Shown: positions 11,338 to 23,986 of the stretch, one piece after another
How positions within the stretch are numbered: position 1 is the stretch's first letter
Layout of the letters: each line of letters opens with the position of its first letter
Notes under the pieces: generated by a model
The model's database searches: none
What the model saw: only the letters and a program-made list of their open reading frames with translations
What the model was told of the DNA's origin: nothing
Position numbers and translations under genes: made by a program
NCBI RefSeq assembly: GCF_030649675.1
Contig: NZ_JAUTDR010000012.1
Location: 20,942 to 84,941 of the forward strand
Source: Haliea sp. E1-2-M8
Lineage (GTDB): Bacteria > Pseudomonadota > Gammaproteobacteria > Pseudomonadales > Halieaceae
Direction: 5' to 3'
DNA length: 64,000 nucleotides

Positions 11338-12513
11338 ATGGCCAGACGCATTCTCACGCTCAACCAGATTTCGGTGAAGGGGCTGGAGCGCCTGCCCCGC
11401 GATGGCTACGAGATCGCCAGCGAGTTTACCCACCCGGATGCCATCCTGTTGCGCAGCCACAAGCTGCAGGCGGATGACATTGCCGATTCGGTGCTGGCGA
11501 TTGCCCGCGCCGGCGCCGGCGTCAACAATATCCCGGTGGCGGAGTGCACTCGCCGGGGCGTACCCGTATTCAACTCCCCGGGCGCCAACGCCAACGCGGT
11601 CAAGGAACTGGTTGCGGCCGGCCTGCTGCTGGGCTCCCGCGGCGTCGTGGAAGGCCTGGCCTACGTTGACGGGCTCGCCGGCATCAGTGACGCCGCGGAA
11701 CTGCACCAGACCCTGGAAGCCAACAAGAAGCATTTCAAGGGCAATGAACTGCGCGGCAAGACTCTGGGCATCGTCGGCCTCGGCGCTATCGGCTCCCTGG
11801 TGGCGGACATGGCCCTGACCCTGGGCATGGACGTGATCGGCTATGACCCGGCGCTGTCAGTGGACGCTGCCTGGCGCCTTTCCAGCCAGGTACGCAAGGC
11901 GGATACGCTGTCGGCGGTATTCACCCGCAGCGACTACGTCACCCTGCATCTGCCGGCGCTGGAGTCCACTCGCGGCCTGGTCAACGCGGAACTGCTGGCG
12001 GCGATGCCCGCTCACGCCTGTCTGCTGAATTTTGCCCGTCAGGAAATCGTCGACGAGGAAGCGTTGCGGGCGGCCCTGGGGCGCGGCCAGTTGCGCAAGT
12101 ACATCGCCGACTTCCCCAGCCCGGCTCTGATCGGGCGCAAGGATGTGGTGCTGATGCCGCATATCGGCGCCAGCACGGACGAGGCCGAGGACAACTGCGC
12201 GATCATGGCCGCAGACCAGCTGCGGGATTTTCTCGAGAACGGCAATATCCGCAACGCGGTGAATTTCCCCACGCTGCAGCTGGAACGTGCGGGAGGCTGT
12301 CGGCTGGCAGTGACCAACACCAACGTGCCGCGAATTCTCGGCAGCGTGCTGTCCATTCTGGCGGAGCTGAATATCAACGTTGTCGACATGCTGAACAAGA
12401 GTCGCGACGACATCGCCTACAACCTGATCGATATGGATATTTGCCCGGCCGAGTCCAGCCTGGCTTCCATGCGTGCGCTGGATGGCGTGATCAACGTCAG
12501 GGTGATTCCTTAA
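11338..12513 (+). CDS. serA: D-3-phosphoglycerate dehydrogenase (serine biosynthesis)
   Basis: A 391-residue 2-hydroxyacid dehydrogenase with a C-terminal ACT domain, the short SerA type that catalyses the NAD-dependent first step of serine synthesis. The nucleotide motif GLGAIG is at residues 147-152, the catalytic Arg is in LNFARQEIV, and the catalytic His in LMPHIGAST. The ACT region (LGSVLSILAELNINVVDM) may sense serine. I chose ATG 11338 because AGGACG lies before it and homologues begin at the ARRILTLN segment; ATG 11308, touching the ppiD stop, is the alternative (401 residues). Confidence 0.9.
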   Translation: MARRILTLNQISVKGLERLPRDGYEIASEFTHPDAILLRSHKLQADDIADSVLAIARAGAGVNNIPVAECTRRGVPVFNSPGANANAVKELVAAGLLLGSRGVVEGLAYVDGLAGISDAAELHQTLEANKKHFKGNELRGKTLGIVGLGAIGSLVADMALTLGMDVIGYDPALSVDAAWRLSSQVRKADTLSAVFTRSDYVTLHLPALESTRGLVNAELLAAMPAHACLLNFARQEIVDEEALRAALGRGQLRKYIADFPSPALIGRKDVVLMPHIGASTDEAEDNCAIMAADQLRDFLENGNIRNAVNFPTLQLERAGGCRLAVTNTNVPRILGSVLSILAELNINVVDMLNKSRDDIAYNLIDMDICPAESSLASMRALDGVINVRVIP

Positions 12514-12558
12514 CCGGCCAGAACCCGGCGTCGTCTTTCCGAACCCGAGGCAAGGACC

Positions 12559-13092
12559 ATGGCTGACTCACTGGACACTATTACACAGCAGGCCCGCAAG
12601 GCCCGCAATTTCGATAATCCTCCCCTGGAGCGCTGGCATCCACCGCTGTCCGGGGATATCGATATCCGCATTGCAGCGGACGGCAGCTGGTACCACGAGG
12701 GCCGGATTATCGCCCGCGAGGCCATTGTCCGGCTGTTTGCAAGTATTCTGCGACGCGAGGAGGACGGAGACTACTACCTGGTCACCCCCGGTGAAAAATG
12801 GCGGGTGAAGGTTGAACTGCACCCACTGATTGTCACCGAGATCAATCAGCGTGAGGATGCAGGTGGGCCGCTGCTGGTAGCGCGTCTGAACACCGGCCGT
12901 GAAGTACCGATTGATGGGGATCACCCCCTGTTCCTTGAGCCCGCCGTCGGCGATGTCGCCGCTATCTCACTACCTCACGGACTCAGCGCCCTGTTGTCCA
13001 GGGCTGCCTGGTATCGCCTGGTAGAGAGCGCAGAGGAGAGGGAAGGGCGCCTGCAGGTGGCGAGCGCAGGGAAGTGGTTCCCGCTGCAGTAA
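12559..13092 (+). CDS. DUF1285 family protein
   Basis: A 177-residue cytoplasmic protein of the DUF1285 family, recognisable from the N-terminal PPLERWHPPLSGDIDIRI, GSWYHEGRII and FASILRREEDGDYYLVTPGEKWRV stretches. Structures of the family show two small beta-rich domains; no biochemical role is established that I can cite. The ATG has AAGGACC upstream. Its stop codon lies in the loop of a perfect hairpin facing the convergent etfD gene. Confidence 0.85.
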   Translation: MADSLDTITQQARKARNFDNPPLERWHPPLSGDIDIRIAADGSWYHEGRIIAREAIVRLFASILRREEDGDYYLVTPGEKWRVKVELHPLIVTEINQREDAGGPLLVARLNTGREVPIDGDHPLFLEPAVGDVAAISLPHGLSALLSRAAWYRLVESAEEREGRLQVASAGKWFPLQ

Positions 13093-13102
13093 ACTGCAGC
13101 GG
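13081..13102. terminator. Perfect 9-bp hairpin between convergent genes
   Basis: CCGCTGCAG (13081-13089), loop TAAA, then CTGCAGCGG (13094-13102). The TAA of the loop is the DUF1285 stop. No T runs flank it, so it is either a Rho-assisted end or an mRNA 3'-end protector usable from both sides. Confidence 0.5.
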
Positions 13103-13113
13103 GCGCGAGCGGC

Positions 13114-14766
13114 TTACATGTTCGGGTAATTCGGCCCGCCAAAGCCTTCCGGGGTAACCCAGACAATATTCTGCGCCGGGTCCTTGATGTCACAGGTCTT
13201 GCAGTGCACACAGTTCTGGGCGTTGATCTGGAACCGCTGCCCCTTGGCGTCTTCCACGATTTCATACACGCCCGCCGGGCAGTAGCGCTGGGCCGGCTCA
13301 TCGTACTGCGGCAAATTCTTTTCCAGCGGCACGTCCGGATCAATCAGGGTCAAGTGGCAGGGCTGGTCTTCCTCGTGGTTGGTATTCGACAGGAATACCG
13401 AAGACAGGCGGTCGAAGCTGATCTTGTTGTCCGGCTTCGGGTAGGCCGGCTTATTGCTCGCACTGGCCAGTTTCAGGGTGGCGTAATCCGGCACTGCGTC
13501 GTTAAGGGTGAAGGGGAGCTTGCCGCCAAAAATGTTCTGGTCGATCCACACCATGGCCGATCCGACCAGGAAGCCAAACTTGTGCATGAATCCACTGAAG
13601 TTGCGCGTGGTGTAAAGCTCTTCATGCAGCCAGGAGTTCTGCACCTTGTCGGCAAAGGACGCGAGGTCTGCTGGCGCAGATTCCCCCTCGGCAAGCGCCT
13701 CCACCACGGCCTCTGCTGCCAGCATGCCGCTCTTCATGGCGGTGTGGTTGCCCTTGATTTTGACGGCGTTGAGCGTGCCCGCGTCACAGCCAATGAGCAG
13801 ACCGCCGGGGAAGTGCATCTTCGGCAGGGAGTTGAAGCCGCCCTTGGAAATTGCGCGGGCGCCGTAGCCGATGCGCGAGCCTCCCTCCAGGTACTTGAGG
13901 GTTTCCGGATGGTGCTTCCAGCGCTGGAATTCCGCGAACGGATTCAGGTGCGGATTGGAGTAGTTGAGGTCGGTGATCAGGCCCAGGTACACCTGGTTGT
14001 TTTCGGCGTGATAGAGGAAGGCGCCGCCGCTGGCGCCGTTTTCCTGTAGCGGCCAGCCGAGGCCGTGAACCACCAGGCCTTCCCGATGCTGGTCGGCGGG
14101 AATTTCCCAGATCTCCTTGATGCCGATGCCGTAGTGCTGGGGATCCTTGTCCTGATCCAGGCTGAATTGGCGAATCAGTTGCTTGCCGAGGTGGCCGCGG
14201 CAGCCCTCGGCGAAGAGAGTATATTTCGCGTGCAACTCCATCCCCGGGGTGTAGCTGGCTTTCTTTTCCCCATCGGCAGCAATGCCCATGTCACCGGTAG
14301 CGATACCCTTGACCCCGCCATCGGCATGGAACAACACTTCTGCGGCGGCAAAGCCGGGGTAGACTTCCACCCCCAGGTTTTCTGCCTGCTCCGCGAGCCA
14401 GCGGCAGACGTTGCCCATGGACACAATATAATTGCCCTCATTGTGGGTGGGCTTGGGAATCATGAAGTTGGGCAGTTTGATGGCTTTTTGGGCGCTGGTA
14501 TAGAAAAAGAAGCGGTCTTCCGTGACCGCAGTGGGCAGCGGTGCTCCCATGTCCTTCCAGTCGGGGAACAGCTCCGCCAGGGCGCGGGGCTCCAGCACCG
14601 CTCCGGACAGGATATGCGCGCCGACCTCGGAACCTTTTTCCACGACGCAAACGGTGACTTCGCGCTCCTGCTCCTGGGCCAGTTGCATGATGCGACAGGC
14701 AGCAGACAGGCCCGCGGGCCCGGCGCCAACAATCACGACGTCAAATTCCATTGATTCACGTTCCAC
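13114..14766 (-). CDS. etfD: Electron transfer flavoprotein-ubiquinone oxidoreductase
   Basis: A 550-residue ETF-QO, which passes electrons from reduced ETF to the ubiquinone pool. The N-terminal FAD motif is VVIVGAGPAGLSAA, the quinone and FAD regions follow, and the C-terminal [4Fe-4S] domain has YCPAGVYE and the cluster NCVHCKTCDIKDP. GTG 14766 is chosen because AGAGGA lies seven bases upstream; ATG 14751, with a weaker site, would remove five residues. It is divergent from etfB-etfA, so all three parts of the acyl-CoA dehydrogenase electron route sit together. Confidence 0.95.
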   Translation of the reverse strand: MERESMEFDVVIVGAGPAGLSAACRIMQLAQEQEREVTVCVVEKGSEVGAHILSGAVLEPRALAELFPDWKDMGAPLPTAVTEDRFFFYTSAQKAIKLPNFMIPKPTHNEGNYIVSMGNVCRWLAEQAENLGVEVYPGFAAAEVLFHADGGVKGIATGDMGIAADGEKKASYTPGMELHAKYTLFAEGCRGHLGKQLIRQFSLDQDKDPQHYGIGIKEIWEIPADQHREGLVVHGLGWPLQENGASGGAFLYHAENNQVYLGLITDLNYSNPHLNPFAEFQRWKHHPETLKYLEGGSRIGYGARAISKGGFNSLPKMHFPGGLLIGCDAGTLNAVKIKGNHTAMKSGMLAAEAVVEALAEGESAPADLASFADKVQNSWLHEELYTTRNFSGFMHKFGFLVGSAMVWIDQNIFGGKLPFTLNDAVPDYATLKLASASNKPAYPKPDNKISFDRLSSVFLSNTNHEEDQPCHLTLIDPDVPLEKNLPQYDEPAQRYCPAGVYEIVEDAKGQRFQINAQNCVHCKTCDIKDPAQNIVWVTPEGFGGPNYPNM

Positions 14767-14800
14767 GGCAGCATCCTCTGGTTGCGGGGGCAGACAAGAT

Positions 14801-14980
14801 ATTGAATTTCAGTCTGATAAAACCGGTGCAAGTATATAATTTTTAAAGGTTAAAGACCATAAACGCGGTGGGTGCCCGGTATCCAGATTGTGTCCGCTAC
14901 GGTTTATTTTGCTGTCACCCTGGCTGCGCGCCCCGGCCTCTTGACCTGTCGTGGCTTTGGCGGCAACATACCCGCCCGAA
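14801..14980. promoter_or_regulatory. Divergent etfD / etfBA promoter region
   Basis: The 284-base gap between the divergent genes includes an AT-rich block (14831-14860, containing TATATAAT) unusual for this GC-rich window and likely to hold promoter elements. A rightward candidate for etfB is TTGACC (14941-14946), 17 bases, CAACAT (14964-14969). I found no clear PsrA-type operator. Confidence 0.35.
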
Positions 14981-15050
14981 CTCAAACCGGTGGCCCGCCA
15001 CTCGCGGCCTGGCCCCCTGTAACCCACCCGAAACTAGCGTTGGAAATCCT

Positions 15051-15803
15051 ATGAAGGTTCTTGTTGCCGTAAAGCGCGTCGTTGACTATAACGTCAAGGT
15101 CCGTGCCAAGGGCGATGGCAGTGATGTTGATCTGAACAATGTCAAAATGGCCATCAACCCATTCTGTGAAATCGCCGTCGAGGAAGCCGTCCGCCTGAAG
15201 GAAGCCGGCGTTGCCACGGAAGTGATTGCGGTATCGGTTGGGGAGAAGCCCTGCCAGGAGCAAATCCGCACCGCCCTGGCGCTGGGCGCCGACCGCGGCA
15301 TTCACGTGGAAACGGAAGGGGGCGTAGAGCCCCTGGTCGTGGCCAAGCTATTGAAGGGCGTGGTCGAGAAGGAGCAGCCCCAGCTGGTCATCCTGGGCAA
15401 GCAATCCATCGACGGTGACAACAACCAGACCGGCCAGATGCTGGGTGCACTGACCAAGATGCCCCAGGGAACTTTTGCCTCTGAAATCAAGGTGGAAGGC
15501 GAGAAAATTAATGTGATACGTGAAGTGGATGGTGGGCTCCAGACCATCAGCCTGACGCTGCCGGCGATCGTCACCACCGACCTGCGCCTGAACGAGCCAC
15601 GCTACGCCTCGCTGCCCAACATCATGAAGGCCAAGAAGAAGCAGCTGGACGTATTTACGCCCGCCGATCTGGGTGTCGAAGTCACCAAACATCTGACCCA
15701 GCTCAAGGTCGAGCCACCACCTGAGCGCAAGGCCGGGATCAAGGTCGAGGACGTCGCCCAGCTGGTCGACAAACTGAAGAACGAGGCGAAGGTAATCTCA
15801 TGA
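15051..15803 (+). CDS. etfB: Electron transfer flavoprotein beta subunit
   Basis: A 250-residue ETF beta subunit. It begins [18 protein letters not shown] and has the AMP-binding and docking features of the family: [38 protein letters not shown] and a C-terminal AKKKQLDVF segment. With EtfA it collects electrons from acyl-CoA and related dehydrogenases. The frame is open further upstream, but ATG 15051, preceded by TTGGAAATCC, matches the family N-terminus. It overlaps etfA by four bases. Confidence 0.96.
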   Translation: MKVLVAVKRVVDYNVKVRAKGDGSDVDLNNVKMAINPFCEIAVEEAVRLKEAGVATEVIAVSVGEKPCQEQIRTALALGADRGIHVETEGGVEPLVVAKLLKGVVEKEQPQLVILGKQSIDGDNNQTGQMLGALTKMPQGTFASEIKVEGEKINVIREVDGGLQTISLTLPAIVTTDLRLNEPRYASLPNIMKAKKKQLDVFTPADLGVEVTKHLTQLKVEPPPERKAGIKVEDVAQLVDKLKNEAKVIS

Positions 15804-16729
15804 GCACATTGGTTATTGCAGAACACGACAACAGCAGCCTCAAACCCGCCACCCTCAATGCGGTAGCGGCCGCCGAAGCCATGGGTGCCGATATCGATAT
15901 CCTGGTGGCTGGCGCCGACTGCAGCGCCGTTGCCGACCAGGCCGCGGCCGTGCCGGGCGTGGGCAAGGTGCTGCTGGCGGACAATGCTGCCTACGAGCAC
16001 CAGCTGGCGGAAAATATAAGTCTGCTGATTGCCGAAGTGGCAGCGAATTACGACAACATCATTGCGCCCTCGACCACCAACGGCAAGAACACCCTGCCGC
16101 GGGTCGCCGCATTACTGGACGTCGCCCAGATTTCCGACATCATCTCCGTTGAATCCGCCGACACCTTCAAGCGTCCGATCTATGCCGGCAACGTCATTGC
16201 CACGGTGCAGACCACCGATGCCAAGAAAGTTATCACCGTGCGCACGACCGCCTTTGACGCCGTTGCCGCAGAGGGTGGTTCCGCAACCATTGAAGCCTTG
16301 TCCTCCGAGCATGATGCGGGCATATCCGAGTTTGTCGGCGAGGAAGTGGCGGTGTCCGATCGCCCCGAGCTGACCGCTGCACCGGTGGTGATTTCCGGTG
16401 GCCGCGGCATGCAGAACGGGGACAACTTCAAACTGCTGGAAGGGATCGCGGACAAGTTGGGGGCGGCCATTGGCGCCTCGCGCGCGGCGGTGGATGCCGG
16501 CTTTGTTCCCAACGACATGCAGGTTGGCCAGACCGGCAAGATTGTGGCTCCGGATCTGTATATCGCCGTCGGTATCTCCGGCGCGATCCAGCACCTGGCG
16601 GGGATGAAGGACTCCAAGGTCATTGTCGCCATCAACAAGGACGAGGATGCCCCGATCTTTCAGGTGGCAGACTACGGCCTGGTGGCGGACCTGTTCAATG
16701 CCCTGCCGGAACTGGAAGCCGCGCTCTGA
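15800..16729 (+). CDS. etfA: Electron transfer flavoprotein alpha subunit
   Basis: A 309-residue ETF alpha subunit. The C-terminal FAD-binding domain is clear: [60 protein letters not shown] and [21 protein letters not shown]. It starts within the etfB stop (ATGA), implying coupled, equimolar synthesis. A symmetrical terminator follows the gene. Confidence 0.97.
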   Translation: MSTLVIAEHDNSSLKPATLNAVAAAEAMGADIDILVAGADCSAVADQAAAVPGVGKVLLADNAAYEHQLAENISLLIAEVAANYDNIIAPSTTNGKNTLPRVAALLDVAQISDIISVESADTFKRPIYAGNVIATVQTTDAKKVITVRTTAFDAVAAEGGSATIEALSSEHDAGISEFVGEEVAVSDRPELTAAPVVISGGRGMQNGDNFKLLEGIADKLGAAIGASRAAVDAGFVPNDMQVGQTGKIVAPDLYIAVGISGAIQHLAGMKDSKVIVAINKDEDAPIFQVADYGLVADLFNALPELEAAL

Positions 16730-16749
16730 AGCAACGCTCTGGCCACTAC

Positions 16750-16767
16750 AAAAAAGCCGGCTTTTTT
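16750..16767. terminator. Bidirectional intrinsic terminator
   Basis: The palindrome AAAAAAGCCGGCTTTTTT lies between etfA (rightward) and the DUF934 gene (leftward). The stem is short but is extended by A-T pairs and ends in a T run on either strand, so it can stop both convergent messages. Confidence 0.8.
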
Positions 16768-16793
16768 GTGCGTGATCGGAGTGGTACCCCGCC

Positions 16794-17261
16794 TCAGTGC
16801 CGCCGCCGGAACAGCGGCTGCGGCTCGTCGATCGCACCCTGGTAGTGCTCGGAGAAGATATCCAACTGCCGCAGACCCTCTTCCAGCCGGGACTCATCGC
16901 TGAACTGGAACGCGTCAAAACCGCAGCGACGCAGGTAGTGCAGCTGGTCCGGCAGGAACGTACCCACGGCTCGCAGCTCACCCCGATAACCGCGCTGGCG
17001 CAGTTCCCGGCCATAGGAAAACCCGCGCCCGTCGGTAAACAGCGGGAAATGCACCGCTACCAGCCCAATCGCATCCAGTGCCGGCAGCAGTTCGGCGATA
17101 CCGTCACCGGGTTCAATTTGCACCGCGGAGCCGGTTTTGTCGGCGAGGTCCTGCCACTGGCCCAGCGTGGGCAGGTGAAATTCCGGTGCTGTGGCGGCGT
17201 CGGCTGCGGGCGGCAGCCAGGCGTCGCTGGTAATCTCGCCCTGCTTAATGAGTTTTGGCAT
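16794..17261 (-). CDS. DUF934 protein, partner of sulfite reductase
   Basis: A 155-residue DUF934 protein. Conserved features are the C-terminal GRGFSYGRELRQRGYRGELRAVG, FLPDQLHYLRRCGFDAF and LRQLDIFSEHYQG. The family is almost always encoded beside a CysI-type sulfite reductase and is presumed to help assimilatory sulfite reduction, possibly in electron delivery or assembly; this is inferred from linkage. ATG 17261 lies inside the 3' end of cysI (17-base overlap). The frame is open upstream inside cysI, but only from this Met does the protein look like the family. Confidence 0.88.
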   Translation of the reverse strand: MPKLIKQGEITSDAWLPPAADAATAPEFHLPTLGQWQDLADKTGSAVQIEPGDGIAELLPALDAIGLVAVHFPLFTDGRGFSYGRELRQRGYRGELRAVGTFLPDQLHYLRRCGFDAFQFSDESRLEEGLRQLDIFSEHYQGAIDEPQPLFRRRH

Positions 17262-18909
17262 AGACCCGCTCCTTGAAGGGTTCGATACCCACCCGGTTAT
17301 AGGTTTGCAGGAAAGTTTCCTCTTCCTGGCGCAAGCTGACAAAGGTGTCGAGAATGTTCTCGACCACGTCCGGAATGTCTTCCTGGCTGAATGAGGGCCC
17401 CAGGATCTTGCCGATGGCAGCCTCCTTGGACTGGCTGCCACCAAGGCTGACCTGGTAGAACTCGGCCCCTTTCTTGTCCACCCCCAGGATGCCGATGTGG
17501 CCGATGTGGTGGTGGCCGCAGGCGTTCATGCAGCCGCTGATATTGAGTTCGAGCGGGCCGAGGTCGTAGAGGTAGTCCAGATCCTCGAACCGGGCCTGGA
17601 TCGCCTCGGCAACCGGAATGGACTTGGCGTTGGCCAGGGAACAGTAGTCGCCGCCGGGGCAGCAGATGACGTCGGTGATGTAGCCGATGTTCGGCGTCGC
17701 CAGACCTGCACCCTGTAGCTGTTGCCACAGGGTGTAGAGAGCGCTGGCTTCGACATCAGCCAGTACCATGTTCTGCTGGTGGGTGGTGCGCAGTTCGCCG
17801 AAGGAGAAGCTGTCCGCCAGGTCCGCCAGCAGTTCCAGTTGGCTGTCGGTGACATCACCGGGGGCGTTCCCGGTTGCCTTCAGCGAGATGGTCACCGCGC
17901 GGTAACCGGGGACGCGGTGGGCGAGTGTGTTGCGCGCGACCCAGTTGCCAAAGATGGGGTCTGCAGTGCAGCGAGCCTGCAGTGCCGCGGCAGATGCGCC
18001 CGCGTCCAGTTGGACATAGGGCGGCTCGGTGAAGAAGGATTTGGCCCGCGCTATCTCCTCGTCCGTGAGGGTGCTGGGGCCGTCTTTCACCAGCGCCCAT
18101 TCGCGCTCCACTGCTTCCCGGAAGGCCTCGACACCCATGGCCTTGACCAGAATCTTGATCCGCGCCTTGTATTTGTTGTCGCGGCGGCCGTACTGGTTGT
18201 AGACCCGCAGGATCGCCTCCAGGTAGGTGAGCAGGTGACGCTTTTCCAGCCATTCGCTGATCACGGAGCCGATCACCGGGGTGCGGCCGAGACCGCCGCC
18301 GGCAAGTACCTTGAAGCCGTATTCACCGGCGGCGTTGGCCAGCAGCTCAACCCCGATATCGTGGGCGTGGATGGCGGCGCGATCCTGCTCGCTGGCGCAC
18401 ACCGCTATCTTGAACTTGCGCGGCAAAAAGGCGAATTCGGGGTGCAGCGTGGACCACTGGCGGATGATTTCACACCAGGGGCGCGGGTCTTCACGTTCGT
18501 CCGCGGCAACGCCTGCAAACTGGTCAGTGGTGGTGTTGCGAATACAGTTGCCACTGGTCTGGATCGCGTGCATCTGGACACCGGCGAGTTCAGCCAGGAT
18601 CTCCGGCACTTCCTCCAGTTGCGGCCAGTTCAGCTGGATATTCTGGCGTGTGCTGACGTGGGCATAGCCCTTGTCGTAATGCCGGGTGATGTGAGCCAGC
18701 TTGCGTAACTGGGCACTGGACAGCAGGCCATAGGGCACGGCGATGCGCAGCATGGGCGCCAGGCGTTGCACGTAGAGGCCATTCTGCAGGCGCAGTGGCA
18801 GGAACTCGGCTGCAGTCAGTTCGCCGGCCAGGAAGCGACGGGTCTGGTCGCGAAACTGGGCCACGCGCTCATCGACGATGCGCTGGTCATACTGGTCGTA
18901 AAGGTACAT
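17245..18909 (-). CDS. cysI: Assimilatory sulfite reductase hemoprotein (nitrite/sulfite reductase family)
   Basis: A 554-residue siroheme and [4Fe-4S] enzyme reducing sulfite to sulfide. Two ferredoxin-like domains (KGYAHVSTRQNIQLNWPQ, GGGLGRTPVIGS) precede the cluster ligands in CCPGGDYCSLANAK and SGCMNACGHHHIGHIG. This is the Pseudomonas-type CysI, distinct from the enterobacterial CysJI arrangement, and no flavoprotein gene is nearby; electrons probably come from ferredoxin or the DUF934 partner. AGGA lies seven bases before the ATG. Siroheme would be supplied by CysG, also in this window. Confidence 0.93.
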   Translation of the reverse strand: MYLYDQYDQRIVDERVAQFRDQTRRFLAGELTAAEFLPLRLQNGLYVQRLAPMLRIAVPYGLLSSAQLRKLAHITRHYDKGYAHVSTRQNIQLNWPQLEEVPEILAELAGVQMHAIQTSGNCIRNTTTDQFAGVAADEREDPRPWCEIIRQWSTLHPEFAFLPRKFKIAVCASEQDRAAIHAHDIGVELLANAAGEYGFKVLAGGGLGRTPVIGSVISEWLEKRHLLTYLEAILRVYNQYGRRDNKYKARIKILVKAMGVEAFREAVEREWALVKDGPSTLTDEEIARAKSFFTEPPYVQLDAGASAAALQARCTADPIFGNWVARNTLAHRVPGYRAVTISLKATGNAPGDVTDSQLELLADLADSFSFGELRTTHQQNMVLADVEASALYTLWQQLQGAGLATPNIGYITDVICCPGGDYCSLANAKSIPVAEAIQARFEDLDYLYDLGPLELNISGCMNACGHHHIGHIGILGVDKKGAEFYQVSLGGSQSKEAAIGKILGPSFSQEDIPDVVENILDTFVSLRQEEETFLQTYNRVGIEPFKERVYAKTH

Positions 18910-19046
18910 CGAGAGGTCCTAATAGCAGGGGCGGCTTTGGCGGAGGCGCTACCTTACCAGAAAACCCCGGAGACGATTTATGCTGATTTTTTATAAGTTT
19001 AGAACCCGCGCAGTATGGCGAGACAGGCTGCCAATCCGGAATTTCC

Positions 19047-19055
19047 TGATATAAT
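19047..19055 (+). promoter_or_regulatory. Extended -10 promoter for the 37-residue microprotein
   Basis: CTGATATAAT contains a perfect TATAAT (19050-19055) with an upstream TG extension (TGATATAAT). The predicted start is near 19062, giving a leader of about 50 bases. No good -35 is seen, which is usual for extended -10 promoters. Confidence 0.55.
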
Positions 19056-19112
19056 CCGGCGACCAGATACGCCGGCCCGAGGCCGGATTCACCCCCAGAC
19101 GAGGAGCCCCGC

Positions 19113-19226
19113 ATGTCCGGTTCAACCAATAAAGACGACGGCATGGCCGACGCCATTGCCGCCACCGCCATTATCACCATTGTGGTTGTCACTCTCTATC
19201 TCTGGCTGGGTGCAATGCCCGGCTAA
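19113..19226 (+). CDS. 37-residue single-pass membrane microprotein
   Basis: A short frame absent from most annotations at this size. SD GAGGAG (19101-19106) precedes the ATG by six bases. The product has a charged, soluble start (MSGSTNKDDGMADAI) followed by one transmembrane helix (about residues 15-33, AATAIITIVVVTLYLW) and ends LGAMPG. It has its own extended -10 promoter upstream and a hairpin with four T directly after the stop, so it looks like a complete monocistronic unit. Function unknown; it sits between the divergent cysI and the convergent metH-DUF2970 unit. I rate it real from the signals, not from a recognised family. Confidence 0.7.
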   Translation: MSGSTNKDDGMADAIAATAIITIVVVTLYLWLGAMPG

Positions 19227-19228
19227 AA

Positions 19229-19260
19229 CGCGTCTTGAAGGGGTGCTAGGACGCGCTTTT
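19229..19260 (+). terminator. Terminator of the microprotein gene
   Basis: CGCGTC (19229-19234) pairs with GACGCG (19250-19255), followed by CTTTT, three bases after the microprotein stop. It overlaps the last codons of the convergent DUF2970 gene. Confidence 0.55.
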
Positions 19261-19512
19261 CAACACCACCTGGACGATAAGCACCACCGCTGCGATAAAC
19301 AGCAAAGTAAAGATCAGGCCGGCGGCAATAAAGACGCCGGCCTTGCCCTGCTTGAAATCCCGTTCCCTATTGCGACTGCTCTGCACACCCAGCCCCGCCG
19401 CAAACACGCTGCTGATGACATGCCAGGGTCGCATGCGGTGTTGCGAAGATTCCGGATTCTGCTCTTGCTCCGCTGGCGGAGCGCGTTCTGTTTCGGGGTG
19501 TTCAGACATCAT
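19246..19512 (-). CDS. DUF2970 small membrane protein
   Basis: An 88-residue protein with an acidic, Glu/Pro-rich N-terminus and the DUF2970 core PWHVISSVFAAGLGVQSSRNRERDFKQGKAG, ending in one transmembrane helix (about residues 61-84). Family role unknown. It lies 39 bases downstream of metH on the same strand and is probably cotranscribed with it. Two adjacent ATG codons (19512 and 19509) follow GGAG; spacing slightly favours the second. Confidence 0.85.
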   Translation of the reverse strand: MMSEHPETERAPPAEQEQNPESSQHRMRPWHVISSVFAAGLGVQSSRNRERDFKQGKAGVFIAAGLIFTLLFIAAVVLIVQVVLKSAS

Positions 19513-19551
19513 TCTGCTCCAGATAATAAGTTGCGGCGGCGTTGCCGGGAC

Positions 19552-23241
<3,690 letters not shown>

Positions 23242-23266
23242 GGGTAGTTCCTGTAAAAAGCCAACA

Positions 23267-23275
23267 ATTCTAACA
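23267..23275 (-). promoter_or_regulatory. metH promoter -10 (extended)
   Basis: On the minus strand TGTTAGAAT, an extended -10 with TAGAAT at 23267-23272, about 26 bases before the metH ATG. It mirrors the element proposed for the divergent nfuA. Confidence 0.45.
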
Positions 23276-23332
23276 GATTAGCCGCGGCTTTGGCTGCGCC
23301 GCAATCAGATCTCGCACTCTCCCGGAGAAGTT

Positions 23333-23341
23333 TGCTAGAAT
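23333..23341 (+). promoter_or_regulatory. nfuA promoter -10 (extended)
   Basis: TGCTAGAAT, an extended -10 with TAGAAT at 23336-23341, about 34 bases before the nfuA ATG. No IscR box was recognisable by eye. Confidence 0.45.
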
Positions 23342-23374
23342 ACCTGACCAATTTACTCGGAATGGAAGAGGTTC

Positions 23375-23950
23375 ATGGTCACCATCACGGAATCGGCACA
23401 GGGTTATCTCGCCGAACTGCTGACCAAGCAGGAGGACGCTCTGGGCGTTCGCGTCTTTATCAACCAGCCGGGCACACCCAAGGCAGAGACCTGTATCGCC
23501 TACTGTCGTGAGGGCGATATCCAGGAAGGGGATGAGAAGCAGACCTTCGGCGAACTCGACGCCTGGTTTGACGCCCGCAGCCTGCCGTTCCTTGAGGATG
23601 CCCTGGTGGACTATGCCAAGGATCGCATGGGTGGCCAGCTGACCATCAAGGCGCCCAACGCCAAACTGCCCCGGGTGGATGAGAACAGCCCCCTGGAAGA
23701 TCGCATCAACTACATTCTGTACAACGAGGTGAATCCCTCCCTGGCCGCCCACGGCGGCGAAGTCAGCCTGGTGGAAATCACTGAGGATCCCTTCGCCATT
23801 CTCAAGTTTGGCGGTGGCTGCCAGGGCTGCGGCATGGTTGACCAGACCCTGAAGGGCGGGGTGGAAAAAACCCTGCTGGAGCAGTTACCTGAGCTCAAGG
23901 GCGTGCGCGACAGCACCGACCACACGGATCGCAGCCAGGCTTATTACTGA
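23375..23950 (+). CDS. nfuA: Fe-S biogenesis protein NfuA
   Basis: A 191-residue two-domain Fe-S carrier. Residues 1-95 are a degenerate A-type domain, and 105-191 form the Nfu domain with the cluster ligands C149 and C152 in GGGCQGCGM, the same positions as in E. coli NfuA. It delivers [4Fe-4S] clusters to client enzymes, notably under oxidative stress. Divergent from metH, as in Pseudomonas. AGAGG lies before the ATG. Confidence 0.96.
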   Translation: MVTITESAQGYLAELLTKQEDALGVRVFINQPGTPKAETCIAYCREGDIQEGDEKQTFGELDAWFDARSLPFLEDALVDYAKDRMGGQLTIKAPNAKLPRVDENSPLEDRINYILYNEVNPSLAAHGGEVSLVEITEDPFAILKFGGGCQGCGMVDQTLKGGVEKTLLEQLPELKGVRDSTDHTDRSQAYY

Positions 23951-23986
23951 GCGCCCTCAGTCCTGGCGCGCTGAGCTGACGCCGTT

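Noticed and set aside
14868..15050. 61-codon N-terminal extension of etfB
   Set aside because: The extension has no family match, and ATG 15051 with its ribosome site gives the canonical ETF beta N-terminus.
14767..15050. PsrA-type operator between etfD and etfB
   Set aside because: PsrA controls etf genes in Pseudomonas, but I could not find a GAAAC/GTTTC-type pair here by eye.
23242..23374. Cobalamin riboswitch upstream of metH
   Set aside because: The gap is only about 130 bases, shared with nfuA, and contains no B12-box-like sequence.
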